Source: Ryuthela nishihirai (taxonomy: Eukaryota; Arthropoda; Arachnida; Araneae; Heptathelidae). From it: a stretch of DNA of 64,000 bases. The notes under the pieces were generated by a model, which was given only the letters and a program-made list of their open reading frames with translations, was not told where the DNA came from and did no database searches. Below, one piece after another: positions 26,901-35,989 of the stretch. Both the position numbers and the translations under genes were made by a program. Within the stretch, counting starts at the first letter, position 1; the number at the start of each line of letters is the position of its first letter. The stretch covers positions 9,623,901 through 9,687,900 of the forward strand of contig JAWZYU010000013.1 of assembly GCA_038380435.1 (NCBI GenBank), read 5' to 3'.

Positions 26901-29900
26901 CTGAGCAGGAAGTTATCCATTTCAGTTTAACGTCGATATCAAATTTTCCCTCTCTTCAGAAATTTGATACCGACATTAAAAATACGAGTATGACTTTCTT
27001 TTCTAATCCAAACATTTTTAAACACAAAGAAATAGAAACAGATGAAACATTTCAGGAAAAATGTTCGTATTCATTTTAAATACTTCTGCGAAACAAAACT
27101 AATCAACGTTACGTAAAATTCGGTAATAAAGAGGTTTTTTGTGGATATTACATTTCAAGAGTTTTTAGCGGATTGGGTTGTTTTACCTCTGAGCGGCACT
27201 TTTTTTGCACACAGTGGGCTAAATGGCCAGGCACAAGGACCCCGAAGGCTCAGAGAAGGTTGAGATGACCCACTGGAACAGCTCGGAGCCACGGTTTAAC
27301 GTCTCATCCGACGGATGGCGGCCTTTCCAAGCTCATCGGTGTACCCTACTGATCAAGTGCAGGGTGGGGAGTTTTGCGGAGACAAATCTCAACGCTGGCA
27401 CATCCGGACTCGAACCTGGGAACTACAGATTATGAGCCTGGCGCGCTATCGACTGAGCCACCCCGCTTCTGTTTTTAGCGGTACTTGTTTGAAGTGTATG
27501 TTATCAATGAAGTAGGCTGAGCTCAAGTTGTTGCAAATAATGTTTCTCGTGAATGAGGTACAAATTTTGGAAATTAGCAATCAATTAGTATATGTAAATA
27601 TTTCTCAGTGCAATATAAATTTAGTTTGTTTTATAAAAAAATCTCTTTTGTCAGCGATATAACTTTGCCTTCCAATAAAGCAAATCTCTCCCTCTAACAG
27701 ACTTCCTTGATTTGTGGTCATTTTGTTTCGACAGTAATATCATTTCGAACAGAAACATTTTCAGAACTTATCAGTCCCTGCGCTTCTCACAGCAAATCTG
27801 ATTTTGTTGTGTTTTCCTCTCTTCAGAAGCTCAATAAAGATTGGATCAGCGCAGCGCCCTCTGCTTATGCGGAATTTCTGTACAATGGTGTCCAAAAGTA
27901 ACACATCCAATTTCTGGAAGACCTGACAAACGCGAGAATGAAATGTCATTTAGATTTGGAGTGACATTATACGAAGCAGTTAGGCAGAGAGAAAAAGAAT
28001 CGCGTGATTTCCATGGGTTATGCAAATGAACGCAGAAGAGTCCATAGCTAAGGTATGATGACCCTCAAACAGCTGCACAAGCATCACAACGACTTTTCGC
28101 TCTGTTTACCAGGCTGGTCATGAGGTCCGATGATACCTGATGACCAGCCTGGTTGGTTTGATCGTGCATGACACACTTCCCGAAGAACAAATCGGAGATC
28201 ATGGAGAGTTCTTGGAAGAGGTTGACGATCTTCAACTCATCTTTCCAGGGCATCGCATGCGTGCTCTATAGTAGGGGTTCTCAACGTGGGGTTCGCCGTG
28301 AGAGTACGTTTTTTGGGGTACACCGTGAGAGCTCAAAAGTCGCTACATCTAGTAACAAGTCCATTTCACTGATTACCCAGTAAAATGTTCATAATTTTAT
28401 AAGATTTGTTAAATTGTTTATATCATTTTTTTTGTGTTTGTCGACATATGTAATTTATGAATACAAAATTTAATGTACATATATATATGTTTTATTTTAT
28501 TCCCATTGTTATACTATAACTATAGTTTTATCTATATGTACAACGGGTACGCCAGTTACACATTTCCAGGGGGTACGTGAAGCATAAAAAGTTGAGAACC
28601 ACTGTTCTATAGGGTTCAGGTCGGCCATTCCATCTGCTGAATATACTCACCTCGGGGAATATATTCAACAGACCGTAGCTCTGAGGTCCAGTCAGGATGT
28701 TGTCTGCACCATGTTAGTAAGCTCTCCTGTGAGAGGGGTATTGGGGGCGGAGAATGATTATATAAACAGTTTGCCTCGGAGCTGTCTTCCCAAAGGCTGT
28801 AGGGAAACTTCAGAGATAATTTCTTGGCTGACATTTCCCCACGACTTCGGGATGTTAGTGCAAGATAGCGGTTGTCAGGCTAGAGGCCTTTTTAGATTTT
28901 TTTTTGTTCAGGCTGTGTATATTTATTTTGGATTTCGCCAAAATAGTCATATGCTACGGGGAGGCCCTCTGTCCCATGTGGACATCTGGAAAGTTAATTG
29001 AAGTGGGCAGTGCCCCGAGGGACGGAGGTCGCCCAACTGCTAGCGGACGGCCCAGATGGTCAGGCAGAGAAAGAAAGGAAGAAAGGGTTTGGCAACGATG
29101 ACAGAGAGAGCCGGTCGAGTTTCGGAAGGAGACGGACGAGAAATGGTAAAGCTGGGAAATGCCGACTGGGAATAGCGGCATTGGCTCTGTAAATACAGCT
29201 GAACAGGCATAGTAAGCTGGTGTTGTTGTAATCTATGTAATTGAGCATATGTCCTCGTCCAGCAAGTATGTTTGGAAGGTTAAATAAATCTTTGTTATTT
29301 TTAAGTAAAGTCTGAAGTTGAACTAATTTATGGGGAAGGAGCCTCAGTATCGAGTCTCTGCAATTGTGAATAAACCGTTGATTTTATCCGAAAGACTCTT
29401 TCACCCGTCGCGTATAGCGATCGAACCGAGGGAAGGTCCTAAGTGGTCCCAATAGACCGACAAACGAAGAGTATAACATCACAGCGGTCATCCTACTTTG
29501 TTGTCACTCCTGGAAGACTTGCACTTGTCTTCGGGTAAAGTCTCTTATCTTTTGGAACCATTTCGAAATTTTTGAAAGCACCGATTGGGGGACATTTACA
29601 GTCCAAGCCACATCAATCGGACTCTAACGTGCCGATCGCTCTTCCACTTGTCAAAGCAGCCATGATATCTCTCTGCCTTACTGGCGTTACGAAACGCTCT
29701 ACCAACATGATTATGACGCTTACTCAACAGGAAGTAAGTAGCGCAAAATGAAAGCTAGCTTACAGAGGAGATCTGATTTGTTTTTCGAATCATGCATGCA
29801 ATTTTCTTTCGGTCGGTGATTTTGGGAAGGTATGCGATCTTGAATATATTCTATTTTTTGACACAGAAAATGGAAAGTGAATAATTTTAGTCATTTGTGA

Positions 29901-32900
29901 ATTATACTTTTGAAGAGCAGTGCATTTCTTTGCAAGAGGTCGTGTTGACTGTTAGAACTGAGTGATATGAAAAAGGAGCACTGGACACAAATTCGTATTG
30001 GAAACTCTTTCCGATTCGCAGTGATTATTTTCTGCTGAATCCGTTTCAGATTCATTGAAATCGTCTTACCGTGCTCCTTTGCCAGTTGCAAAGCCTTCTC
30101 GTTGGCCACATTCCACACTTCTCCATGCACGTCGACGTGAGCTCCGAGGGAGGCGAGCCGATCTCTGATCTCGGCACCGGTCGTCTTCGGCACTACCACT
30201 CGGGCTTCCAGGCCCAACTGCTGCGTCGCGTAAGCAACAGCCAATCCCGCGTTGCCTCCGGACGAAATGACGACCTTCCGATGACCTTTCTGAACAACCT
30301 GAAACGGAAATTCAGTTAGGTGCAGAAGAGATCGGTTCATTTTATGCAAACATTAATCCAAGATGTGTTTCGAGAGAATGAACCGAATAAGGTATTAGTT
30401 GATACGATGTCATGCGAAGGTCACTACGATCTAAAAGAGTGGAAAACGGTGAAATAAATAAAGAAAGGAAAGTTATGGATCACAATACAAATTCCTTATC
30501 TTTTCCTCCTGAACTAAGAGCAAAGGGCTAGCTGGAGCAAAGACTTAATGAAAGCAACGTGCTCAATGCAATGCTCCAAGAATAAAATCTCTTTATAAAA
30601 AAAAAACTCTTTACTCTGAAGTTAATAAAACGAAATGGATGATGATAAATGAATCATAAGAACAAAATTTCACTCTCTGAGTATCAGTTTTTATTCGATT
30701 CCTAATTAGTATCTGGAGAGCACTGGATACCTCATTTCACTAGATCGTAAAAATCAATTTGTGCTATTTGGTTCGCCTGAATGTCCCTCCATTTCACATC
30801 CCTTCATTCCTGAATGTCCCTCCATTTCACATCCCTTCATTCCTGAATGTCCCTCCATTTCACATCCCTTCATTCCTGAATGTCCCTCCATTTCACATCC
30901 CTTCATTCCTGCACAAACAGATTTAACAAATGTTGACTGAAACTGAATTTCTTTGCCACCGACCACTGAAATTTGTTAGGGGAGGGAGGTCCTTTGTGCG
31001 AAAACAAAAACTGACTTTGGATGGCTTCGTTCGTTCGAAGTGGAATCAACAGGAGCGCATCAAATGGATGCCTGAGAAAGAGATTGAGCTGAACTCTTTA
31101 CGACATTAGCGATTTTATCTGTTGGATAGGAGGAGCAAAGATATCATAGAGCATCCTCAGATGTCGTAATTAATTGATTTCATCACAACTACCATCTTTA
31201 TATATATACACAATAAAATTGCTTGTCATTTACGTCAGCCTAAATGAATGACGTCACCTTCTCTTTGAACAATACGCATAGGTGCTGCCACTCATCGAAC
31301 AGCAAAAGATGCTTTTCGATATCTGCTGTAGAGGAATATAATTTAGTGGCAGCATTTTCTGTTTGCTCTAAGACACAGAAGAACAAGGTTTGGCTCTTTG
31401 GGGATGTATTGCGCTAACCATGATAAAAAGAAAAAAAAATTGAAAAGTCACTGACCCAACAATAAGAAGAAAACATTTGCATAAAAAGATAAATGGGTGT
31501 GTAGGATCCGGGTATCAAACTCAGTAGAAAAAAAAATCAACAATTGTAAAATACGAAATAAAAAATGTAAAGATTATATTCGATTACTTGTTATTTTAGC
31601 ATTGTGCAATAAAATTAGCAGTAGGAATTAAATGTTTATTGAAGAATTGGTTTAATTCTTTAAAATCAGGATTAATATCAGTAATCTCTAAAAGGAATTT
31701 ATTAATTTTTTTTGCTCCATTCTAGCCAATTGTCTCTTATTTCTCCCGTTTTTAGTTTCACAATGATAGGTTTAATTTTGACTTTGTTAATTGCAGGAAC
31801 TCGATTCGCCACCTGAATATCACCATCACTCACCTTTACTTGAATTTCGCCAGCAATTTTCTTAACGATGTCCAGAATAGTTTCACGTGGCATTTCTGGA
31901 ACATCTGGAATTTCTAAGTTTTGATTTCGCGAAGAGTGCTGCAGAAGGAGCATCGTGAACCAATTTTTCGTGGAAGAAAAATTGCTGCGAAATTATAATG
32001 GAAGGTGAAACCTCGAAGTGAAAAAAAAAATGTTTCAATACGAAACGAAATAATTCCAACAGAAAACTTGTGACGGAAAGAAAAATTTAAAAACGAATAC
32101 AACTTGTTTTAGCTTATTCTAGATTGTAAGTTCTTATGACATGAACCATCTCTGCCTGGCATATTTCATAAGGCAAACCGTGAGATGAATCTAGCAAGCG
32201 GCATGGCGGCTGGCAAGGCAGAAAAGAGGGAAAGACTGTGGAGGGGAGGAGTCCAAATGGAAATATTTCACTCTCGGAGTAACTCACCGACTTCTTCCGT
32301 TAATGTGCAGGGCACGATGGAGACAAAATATCGGCAAATGCCATACAACTGAAACGAAATATCTATACATAGGACGACAGAGGCACAAAATTGAAATAAT
32401 ATCTGTGTAGCTAAGTGGACAGGGGTACAAAACCGAAATGATAGCTGTGTAGCTAAGTGGACAGCGCTACAAAATCGAAATGATAGCTGTGTAGCTAAGG
32501 GACAGTGGAACAAAATCGAAATGATAGCTGTGTAGCTAAGTGGACAGGGGTACAAAACCGAAATGATATCTGTGTAGCTAAGGGACAGTAGAACAAAATC
32601 GAAATGATAGCTGTGTAGCTAAGTGGACAGGGGTACAAAACCGAAATGATAACTGTGTAGCTAAGGGACAGTGGAACAAAATCGAAATGATAGCTGTGTA
32701 GCTAAGTGGACAGGGGTACAAAACCGAAATGATATCTGTGTAGCTAAGGGACAGTGGAACAAAATCGAAATGTTAGCTGTTTAGCTAAGGGATAGTGGAA
32801 CAAAATCGAAATGATAGCTGTGTAGCTAAGTGGACAGCGCTACAAAATCGAAATGATAACTGTGTAGCTAAGTGGACAGGGGTACAAAATCGAAATGATA

Positions 32901-33382
32901 ACTGTGTAGCTAAGTGGACAGGGGTACAAAATCGAAATGGTAACTGTGTAGCTAAGTGGACAGGGGTACAAAAATCGAAACGATAACTGTGTAAATAAGT
33001 GGACAGGGGTACAAAAATCGAAATGATAACTGTGTAGCTAAGTGGACAGGGGTACAAAATCGAAATGACATATGTGTAGCCAGATGGATATAGGCATAAA
33101 ACTGAATTCACGTCTAAGTGGAGAGGAGAAGATGACTCAAAATGACATCGGTCTCGGTAAGTGAAAGAATCATAATAAGATCGAGAAAATCATTCCGATA
33201 CATACCTCATGCAAGAGCCACGTGATCCCTCTGAGTTTGAAGCTACCGGAAGCTTGCACGTTCTCGAGCTTCAGGTGTACGGGTAAGCCAGTGAGCTGTT
33301 GAAGTGGAAAGCTGGCAATGAGTGGAGTCTCGGTGTAGATGGTGGGAAGAGGCGAGCCTTTCTCTTCACTTGCAGAAGCCAT
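11720..33382 (-). CDS. SDS: L-serine dehydratase / L-threonine deaminase, six-exon gene
   Basis: Six exons (33382-33206, 30298-30070, 23910-23871, 21262-21035, 18660-18536, 11907-11720) join with GT/AG sites and matching phases (0, 1, 2, 2, 1) into 328 codons plus TAG, the usual length for cytosolic animal SDS/SDSL. The enzyme uses pyridoxal phosphate to turn serine into pyruvate, or threonine into 2-oxobutyrate, plus ammonia. Visible motifs: PLP-lysine site SGSFKLRG (Lys49), SSGGNAG (71-77), phosphate-binding glycine loop GGGG (175-178), VEPACGAALAAVYS (273 on) and VVCGGSS with Cys309 at the pyridine-nitrogen side. There is no signal peptide. The start is the ATG after an acceptor-like tctccag, so a 5'-UTR intron may exist upstream. 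SDS and SDSL cannot be separated without a tree. Introns make up over 95% of the span and are full of transposons. Confidence 0.93.
12461..13184. repeat. 181-bp tandem repeat, four copies, inside transposase
   Basis: The anchor 'gtacccac' recurs at 12461, 12642, 12823 and 13004, an exact 181-bp period. The unit contains the MVWGTISF and SADDRL coding segment of the host Tc1 transposase. 181 is not a multiple of 3, so the array destroys the frame. The copies differ by few substitutions, so it is a fairly recent expansion. Confidence 0.9.
12970..13430 (-). pseudogene. Tc1 transposase remnant
   Basis: The minus-strand frames encode TVNRRLADLRTRQPLR (DNA-binding/linker region), then VWWDEWSHGVFSDQSHFCLSADD, the FSDESRF-type first catalytic Asp block of Tc1 transposases, and PGVMVWGTISF, the following conserved block. 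Frameshifts separate the parts. The catalytic-block sequence is repeated upstream (12461-13180). Confidence 0.8.
13872..14325. other. Intron DNA, nothing recognised
   Basis: It lies between the Tc1 element and the Cc8L18.2-like relic within SDS intron 5. No motif stands out. Confidence 0.4.
14332..16228 (-). pseudogene. Cc8L18.2-like protein relic (dispersed arthropod repeat gene)
   Basis: Five minus-strand frames, read from high to low coordinates, make one colinear protein of about 620 residues. First comes a Cys-rich module with CYICGEV, YFGCKVG, ICCSTC, MVWREPSNHANDCYFC (15661-16218). Next is DLELSKAKAELLGSRL...EWRLFIDS...LLHNGN (15068-15544), then LKVVALLMGLQLGYTKYCCFL (about 15000-15060) and FVGSQIHELFRD (14546-14902), and last NDEHGERFHQDIATMEKRYQG (14332-14560). 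I recognise these as the family first named from Cotesia bracovirus gene Cc8L18.2 and scattered in arthropod and cnidarian genomes. Its function is unknown and it is probably spread by transposons. Frameshifts indicate a dead copy. Confidence 0.75.
16385..18324 (+). mobile_element. LINE family A, copy 2, 5'-truncated with internal deletion
   Basis: It begins in the endonuclease end (INSKWAS near 16390) and continues through the linker (QNYLSDKALELISERK) and RT start (SPGVDEITTEML near 17190). It then jumps from FKK to GVRQGCILS-equivalent sequence near 17340, deleting the fingers/palm. The C-terminal part (VNLNGCSLEQVSQFDYL, SYGSEMWTLCKQ) is interrupted by a SINE at 17881-18267. It is homologous to the copies at 4.7-8.6 kb and 33.7-36.8 kb. 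Confidence 0.85.
17881..18267 (-). mobile_element. SINE family A, full-length reference copy
   Basis: This is the cleanest full-length copy. The perfect 8-bp duplication caaggtaa flanks it (17873-17880 and 18268-18275), and removal restores the LINE frame. The minus-strand head is tRNA-Met-like: A box TGGCTCAGTTGATAGCGCGC, anticodon-loop region with CATAATCTG, and B box GGTTCGAGTCC. The body has a 'ttaacgtcccatccgacgg' core; the 3' end (left) is 'tttacc...'. Confidence 0.93.
18325..18412 (+). pseudogene. Tc1 transposase fragment
   Basis: About 29 codons read HDNAPDHKARIVNEWFQEH, the block around the second catalytic Asp of Tc1-type transposases. It abuts the truncated LINE copy 2 directly, so the LINE probably inserted into, or was joined to, an old Tc1 copy. 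Confidence 0.65.
18536..18660 (-). CDS. SDS: Serine dehydratase exon 5 (residues 225-267)
   Basis: The acceptor is ctctacag and the donor GTAAGA. It reads SIATCLGSVEV... to VISDADAVSACLRFA, matching the family region between 'ITSVAKSLG' and 'FADDEKILVEP'. Phase 2 in (T completes AG|T = Ser225) and phase 1 out (G|AT = Asp267). The Cys-rich, variable middle is typical, because this part is poorly conserved. Confidence 0.9.
18754..18902. repeat. 72-bp tandem duplication
   Basis: Two copies of 'agctat(t)gcagtgg(c/a)ca...gatgcatta' follow each other with only a few differences, just upstream (minus strand) of SDS exon 5. Confidence 0.85.
19561..19690 (-). mobile_element. SINE family A fragment
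   Basis: Only the 3' part of the body survives (gagcggcaggtttttgcac through tggtaacctcccgtcaag). No tRNA head and no clear duplication are seen. Confidence 0.8.
19691..20985. other. SDS intron 4 is upstream; this is intron DNA, nothing recognised
   Basis: AT-rich intron sequence between SDS exons 4 and 5. I see no coding remnant or terminal repeat. Confidence 0.4.
20986..21024. repeat. Perfect 14-bp inverted repeat with 11-G loop
   Basis: The arms acgttttgggcgag and ctcgcccaaaacgt enclose eleven G. It lies about 10 bp from the donor of SDS exon 4. It may form a hairpin in the pre-mRNA (C11 loop on the minus-strand transcript), or it may be a sequencing/assembly fold-back. Confidence 0.8.
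21035..21262 (-). CDS. SDS: Serine dehydratase exon 4 (residues 149-225)
   Basis: It runs from acceptor ctgtttttcag to donor GTAAGA. It encodes WEGHAVMVEEMK, the phosphate-gripping SVGGGGLVCG loop (Gly175-178) and VVAMETIGADSF, which in the family contributes to the active site and a nearby monovalent-cation site. Phase 2 in and phase 2 out. A G11-loop hairpin lies about 10 bp beyond its donor. Confidence 0.93.
21337..22680. other. SDS intron 3, nothing recognised except small repeats
   Basis: It holds a TA dinucleotide run near 22509-22522 and a short inverted repeat at 22619-22660 (agtctcgacc / ggtcgagact). No coding remnant is seen. Confidence 0.4.
22690..23590. repeat. Diverged repeat block in SDS intron 3
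   Basis: The block 'aaaattagtttaaccc(c)tcatccc.caaaacttctcccat' with 'aacattggcc' after it occurs at about 22991-23070 and again at 23507-23574. Weaker relatives ('ttctaaccyacatcacttcaaa') lie in between. It is probably an old tandem or segmental repeat. Confidence 0.55.
23871..23910 (-). CDS. SDS: Serine dehydratase exon 3 (40-nt microexon, residues 136-149)
   Basis: This small exon sits between acceptor ctctttcag and donor GTAAGT. It reads YFYIHPFDNPTV, matching the family's 'PPFDDP...WEGH' segment, with phase 1 in and phase 2 out. It is too short for ORF finding and was located by the protein gap and splice signals. Phases agree with both neighbours, which makes it secure. Confidence 0.9.
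24580..25220 (-). pseudogene. hAT-like transposase / CGGBP1-type relic
   Basis: The minus-strand frame 24837-25217 contains AVHVTCNVQLLNLVGKI, a helix-rich stretch and LPFQTRWNIWFQAV. This resembles the 'H..HLLNLV...TRWNSWF.AV' region of hAT-derived proteins common in arthropod genomes. The continuation at 24608-24790 (DRSSRMSAYKACNAMDDL) is in another frame. There is no zinc finger or dimerisation end, so it is a relic. Confidence 0.55.
25230..25970. other. Intron DNA, nothing recognised
   Basis: AT-rich SDS intron 2 sequence without recognisable features. Confidence 0.4.
25979..26181 (+). mobile_element. hAT-type MITE, copy 1
   Basis: The ends are imperfect inverted repeats (cagtggtgctaacc; ccacgttgagaacccc), and a perfect 8-bp duplication gtatagat flanks them (25971-25978 and 26182-26189). 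An 8-bp duplication and CAGTGGTTCTCAA-like ends are typical of hAT non-autonomous elements. The centre has 'actatagttatagtataactatag'-type palindromic sequence. Confidence 0.85.
26190..27160. other. Intron DNA, nothing recognised
   Basis: AT-rich SDS intron 2 sequence. No ORF or repeat that I can support. Confidence 0.4.
27172..27470 (-). mobile_element. SINE family A, internally deleted copy
   Basis: The perfect 11-bp duplication gtttttagcgg flanks it (27161-27171 and 27471-27481). The tRNA-Met-like head and both body ends are present, but about 90 bp between 'ggaacagct' and 'cggagccacgg' are missing. Confidence 0.93.
27482..28100. other. Intron DNA, nothing recognised
   Basis: SDS intron 2 sequence. 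Small plus-strand ORFs around 27700-28030 show no family resemblance. Confidence 0.4.
28108..28153. repeat. Strong hairpin with 14-bp perfect arms
   Basis: accaggctggtcat pairs perfectly with atgaccagcctggt. After one G/G mismatch, aggt/acct extends the stem to about 19 bp around an 8-nt loop. It lies in SDS intron 2. There is no terminal duplication to mark it as a MITE. Confidence 0.8.
28272..28604 (-). mobile_element. hAT-type MITE, copy 2 (inverted relative to copy 1)
   Basis: Same family as 25979-26181 but opposite orientation and longer. Ends are taggggttctcaacgtggg and gttgagaaccactg. The duplication is ctctatag / ttctatag with one mismatch (28264-28271 and 28605-28612). Copy 1 appears to lack about 130 bp of the interior. 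Confidence 0.85.
28853..29478. mobile_element. Possible solo LTR
   Basis: The segment begins TGTTAGTGC and ends GTATAACA, as LTRs do. It has AATAAA motifs (29283 and about 29370) and a GC-richer purine stretch, about 626 bp long. No matching 5-bp duplication is visible and no internal retrotransposon genes adjoin, so this is tentative. Confidence 0.35.
30070..30298 (-). CDS. SDS: Serine dehydratase exon 2 (residues 60-135)
   Basis: It lies between acceptor ccgtttcag and donor GTAAGA, phase 0 in and phase 1 out. It encodes VVQKGHRK..., the SSGGNAG substrate/cofactor loop (71-77), and VVVPKTTGAEI, a conserved strand-loop of fold-type II PLP enzymes. The split codon completes as Asp136 with exon 3. 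Confidence 0.93.
30299..30770. other. Intron DNA, nothing recognised
   Basis: Start of SDS intron 1 at the exon 2 side. No motif stands out. Confidence 0.4.
30776..30910. repeat. 33-bp minisatellite, four copies
   Basis: Four near-identical units of 'cctgaatgtccctccattt' plus 'cacatcccttcatt' lie in SDS intron 1. The 33-bp length keeps one frame open on the minus strand (11-residue MKGCEMEGHSG repeat), but nothing else supports coding. Confidence 0.95.
31702..31980 (-). pseudogene. LINE ORF1 / FP25K-like domain remnant
   Basis: The frame reads NLEIPDVPEMPRETILDIV, then GDIQVANRVPAINKVKIKPI and VKLKTGEIRDNWL. The 'I.GVP...E....IV......V....I..AHR......P..I.V.F....R..WL' pattern is that of ORF1-type and FP25K-like domains carried by many arthropod non-LTR elements. 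Only this domain is seen, so it is a fragment in SDS intron 1. Confidence 0.55.
32385..33085. repeat. 41-42-bp minisatellite, about 17 copies
   Basis: The unit 'gatagctgtgtagctaag' followed by '(tg)gacagngntacaaaatcgaaa' repeats with small variants in SDS intron 1, ending about 120 bp from exon 1. Positions of 'ctgtgtag' at 32403, 32445, 32487 and 32528 show the 41-42 bp period. Open frames on both strands here come from the repeat, not from genes. Confidence 0.95.
33206..33382 (-). CDS. SDS: Serine dehydratase exon 1 (residues 1-59)
   Basis: The exon starts at ATG 33382 (MASASEEKGS) and ends in WLLHE at a GTATGT donor, phase 0. It carries the SGSFKLRG motif whose Lys49 should form the Schiff base with pyridoxal phosphate. 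The open frame continues upstream of the ATG, but that extra sequence is hydrophobic and low-complexity, unlike the family, and an AG acceptor lies 3 bases before the ATG. Confidence 0.92.
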
Positions 33383-34290
33383 CGACTGGAGAGAAGAAAA
33401 GAGGGAATGAAAAGCGATACCTTTATGCCACACGGTGAAAATATTTAGCTGCATAGTTAACTGGATATTTCGGGTTTGATAGCAATTAAGGATATTGTGA
33501 ACAAAATAACAGAAATGAGTAGGATAGGTAAAACTCATGGGACACGTGGCCGTGTTTAAAAGGTTAAAGCAAGAAACTGAATAAAAAAGCAATACAAATA
33601 CTAGTGTGCATATACAGCAGAGAATGCAAAATATACAAAATATTATAAAAACCACTGGCGTAAAGAATTCAGGTAAAATACCCCTCCTCGCGAGATAATT
33701 AAACTGGGACACTTGCTCAAGAGTTACAGCACTTCAAAACAACTGCAGCAACATCTGCTTGACCAATTTTCATCACTTAAATTTTCTCTCTGTTTAGCAC
33801 CAAACCTACTCTACTACCAGTCTCATCAACAGCTCGAATCGTGAACAGTTCTAACGAAAGGATTCAGCTCATCAACATCATTTTCCAAGGGCTAAATCAT
33901 CAGCATAATCTAAATCAGAAATTTTCAGATCAGACCATTTAACCTCAAAATCTTCTCTTTCAAGTGAATTACGCATATCATAATGATATGTAACTAAAGA
34001 GATAGCCAAACTAAAGAAAAAATGAGACAAAATGCACTATTGTCTACCTCCACTAGCAATTTTAAACCAATCGCTACAATCATTACTAACTCTCACACAC
34101 GACTCAATGTTTTTATAGAGAGCTTTTATTATGTTAACTAATTAATTTATCGGGTATTCCTTATGAGCTAACGATCAACAACAAATTATAAAATCAACAT
34201 AATCAAAAGCTTTTTTGAAATCTATAAAGCTAGTAACCACAGGTTTCTGAAACTCTAAATATTTCTCAAGAATATGCCTAATTGAAAATA

Positions 34291-35482
34291 CACCGAAGAG
34301 CCAAAACATTATGACCAGCGCATCTTTATACAAATCGAAGCAACTGCAGGTAAACAACGGCGCTTGTGAAGGTCATGAGACGGTATAACACCTGATGCTG
34401 AGCTCTGTTAATCAATGTTCTTTTTGTTCTTCAGATGGGAAAGGCAGCGTACTCAGGTGAGTTTGACAAAGTCCAAATTGTAATGGCCAGACTGGATCAG
34501 AGCGTTTCCTGAACGACAAGGCTTGTGGGGTGCTCAGGGTCACCTGTGGTTAGTATCTTCAAAAAGTGGTCCGAGGAGGGAAAAATCATGAACCGCCAGC
34601 AAGATCGACCACAGCTCATCGGTGCTAGAGGTGAGAGAAGGCTATCCCGTATGGTACAAGCCAACAGAAGGGATACTGTGGCGCAACTCGCCCGTAATTT
34701 GAATGTTGGTAACGGGAGTAACACACAGTGCATTGAACCCTGCTGAAAATGGGACTGCCATAGCTTCAGGCCGCTCCGAGTCCCATGCTAAACTTGTTCA
34801 CTGTCGAAAGTGCCTACAATGGGCACGTGATCATCAAAACTGGACCTTGAATGATTGAAAGAAGGTCTTCTAGTCCGATGAATCTCGTTTCCTGTTTCAC
34901 CATCTGGACGGCCAGGTATCTGTGCGTCGTTTATCTGGAGAAGTATTGTCATCAGCATGCACCGTGGAACGAAAACAAGCCGATGGAGGAAATGTGATGC
35001 TTTGGGCAATGTTCTGCTGGAAACCCTGGGTCCAGTCATTCATGTGCAGGAAATTATGACGTCTATCATCCACCTAAACATCATTGCAGACCAGTTATAT
35101 CCTTTCTTGGCAACGGTATACCCCTCTAATAGAGCCTTCTTTCAGCAGGATAACGCCATGCTAAACTGCCCGGAATGTTCGAGAATGGTTCGCGGAATAT
35201 GAGGAAGACTTCCAGGCATTGCACTGGTCTCCAAATTCCCCAGACATCAATCCAATCGAGCACCTGTGATTTGTGTTGGAACACCATATCCGATCTGCGT
35301 CAGCTCAAATACGTAACTTACAAGAGTAAAAGGATCTGCTGATAATGTGTTGATACCAGATATCACGACACCTTTAGAAATCTTGTAGTGTCCATGCCTC
35401 GCCGGGTAAGAGCTGTTTTGGTGGCATGTGGAGGACCAACATCATATTAGACAGGTGGGCATAATGTTTTGGCTCTTCGGTG
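34291..35482 (+). mobile_element. Tc1/mariner element nested in LINE copy 3
   Basis: Near-perfect 22-bp termini (caccgaagagccaaaacatt and its complement) bound a 1.19 kb element inserted at a TA of the LINE. The left TA is at 34289-34290 and the right one appears mutated to CA at 35483-35484. Excising it restores continuous LINE sequence. Confidence 0.93.
34440..35330 (+). pseudogene. Tc1 transposase remnant
   Basis: The frames give an N-terminal helix-turn-helix part (VVSIFKKWSEEGKIMNRQQDRP), RMVQANRRDTVAQLARNLN, then HCRKCLQWARDHQNW and SDESRFLFHHLDGQ (first catalytic Asp block). GGNVMLWAMFCW and FFQQDNAMLNC (second Asp) follow, and a decayed 'SPDINPIEHL' block near 35240. Stops and frameshifts show it is dead. 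Confidence 0.85.
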
Positions 35483-35610
35483 CATTTGATCTGTATATCC
35501 TCTACCACTTCTGAATCCACACTGCTTATCACGCAATTTTCTGTCAACCAGATTGTTAATTCTATTAAGTACAACGATGCAAAGAACTTTACTGGAACCG
35601 AAGGGAGATT

Positions 35611-35989
35611 TGGGTTGTTTTTCCTCTGAGCGGCACTTTTCTGCACACCACAGGCTAAATGGTCAGGTCACATGGACCCCAAAGGCTCAGAGAAGGTTGG
35701 GGGAGGGGACCCACTGGAACAGCTGTTGGGAGACAGATGGAAACCTCCTGTTAAGGCCATCCAACGTGTAGTTAACGTGCACAGGGTATGGCTCTCCCAC
35801 ACACGGGGCCACGGCTTAACGTCCCATTCGACGGACTGTGGCCTTTCCAAGCCCATCGGGGTCCCCTATTGACCGTGGGCAGGACAGGGAGTTTTGCGGA
35901 GATAAATCTCAACCCTGACCCAGCTGGGACTCGAACCTGGGAACTACAGATTACGAGCCTAGCACGCTACCGACTGAGCCCCGCCCCCA
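35611..35989 (-). mobile_element. SINE family A, full-length, nested in LINE copy 3
   Basis: The perfect 11-bp duplication gaagggagatt flanks it (35600-35610 and 35990-36000). It carries the tRNA-Met-like head, the 'taacgtcccattcgacgg' core and the 3' body as in the copy at 17881-18267. Confidence 0.93.

Noticed and set aside
30776..30910. 11-residue repeat protein MKGCEMEGHSG
   Set aside because: 33-bp minisatellite in an intron that happens to keep a frame; no start context or further domain.
33383..33712. N-terminal extension of the dehydratase with hydrophobic segment
   Set aside because: The open frame upstream of ATG 33382 is low-complexity and lies behind an acceptor site; family proteins begin near MASASEE and have no signal peptide.
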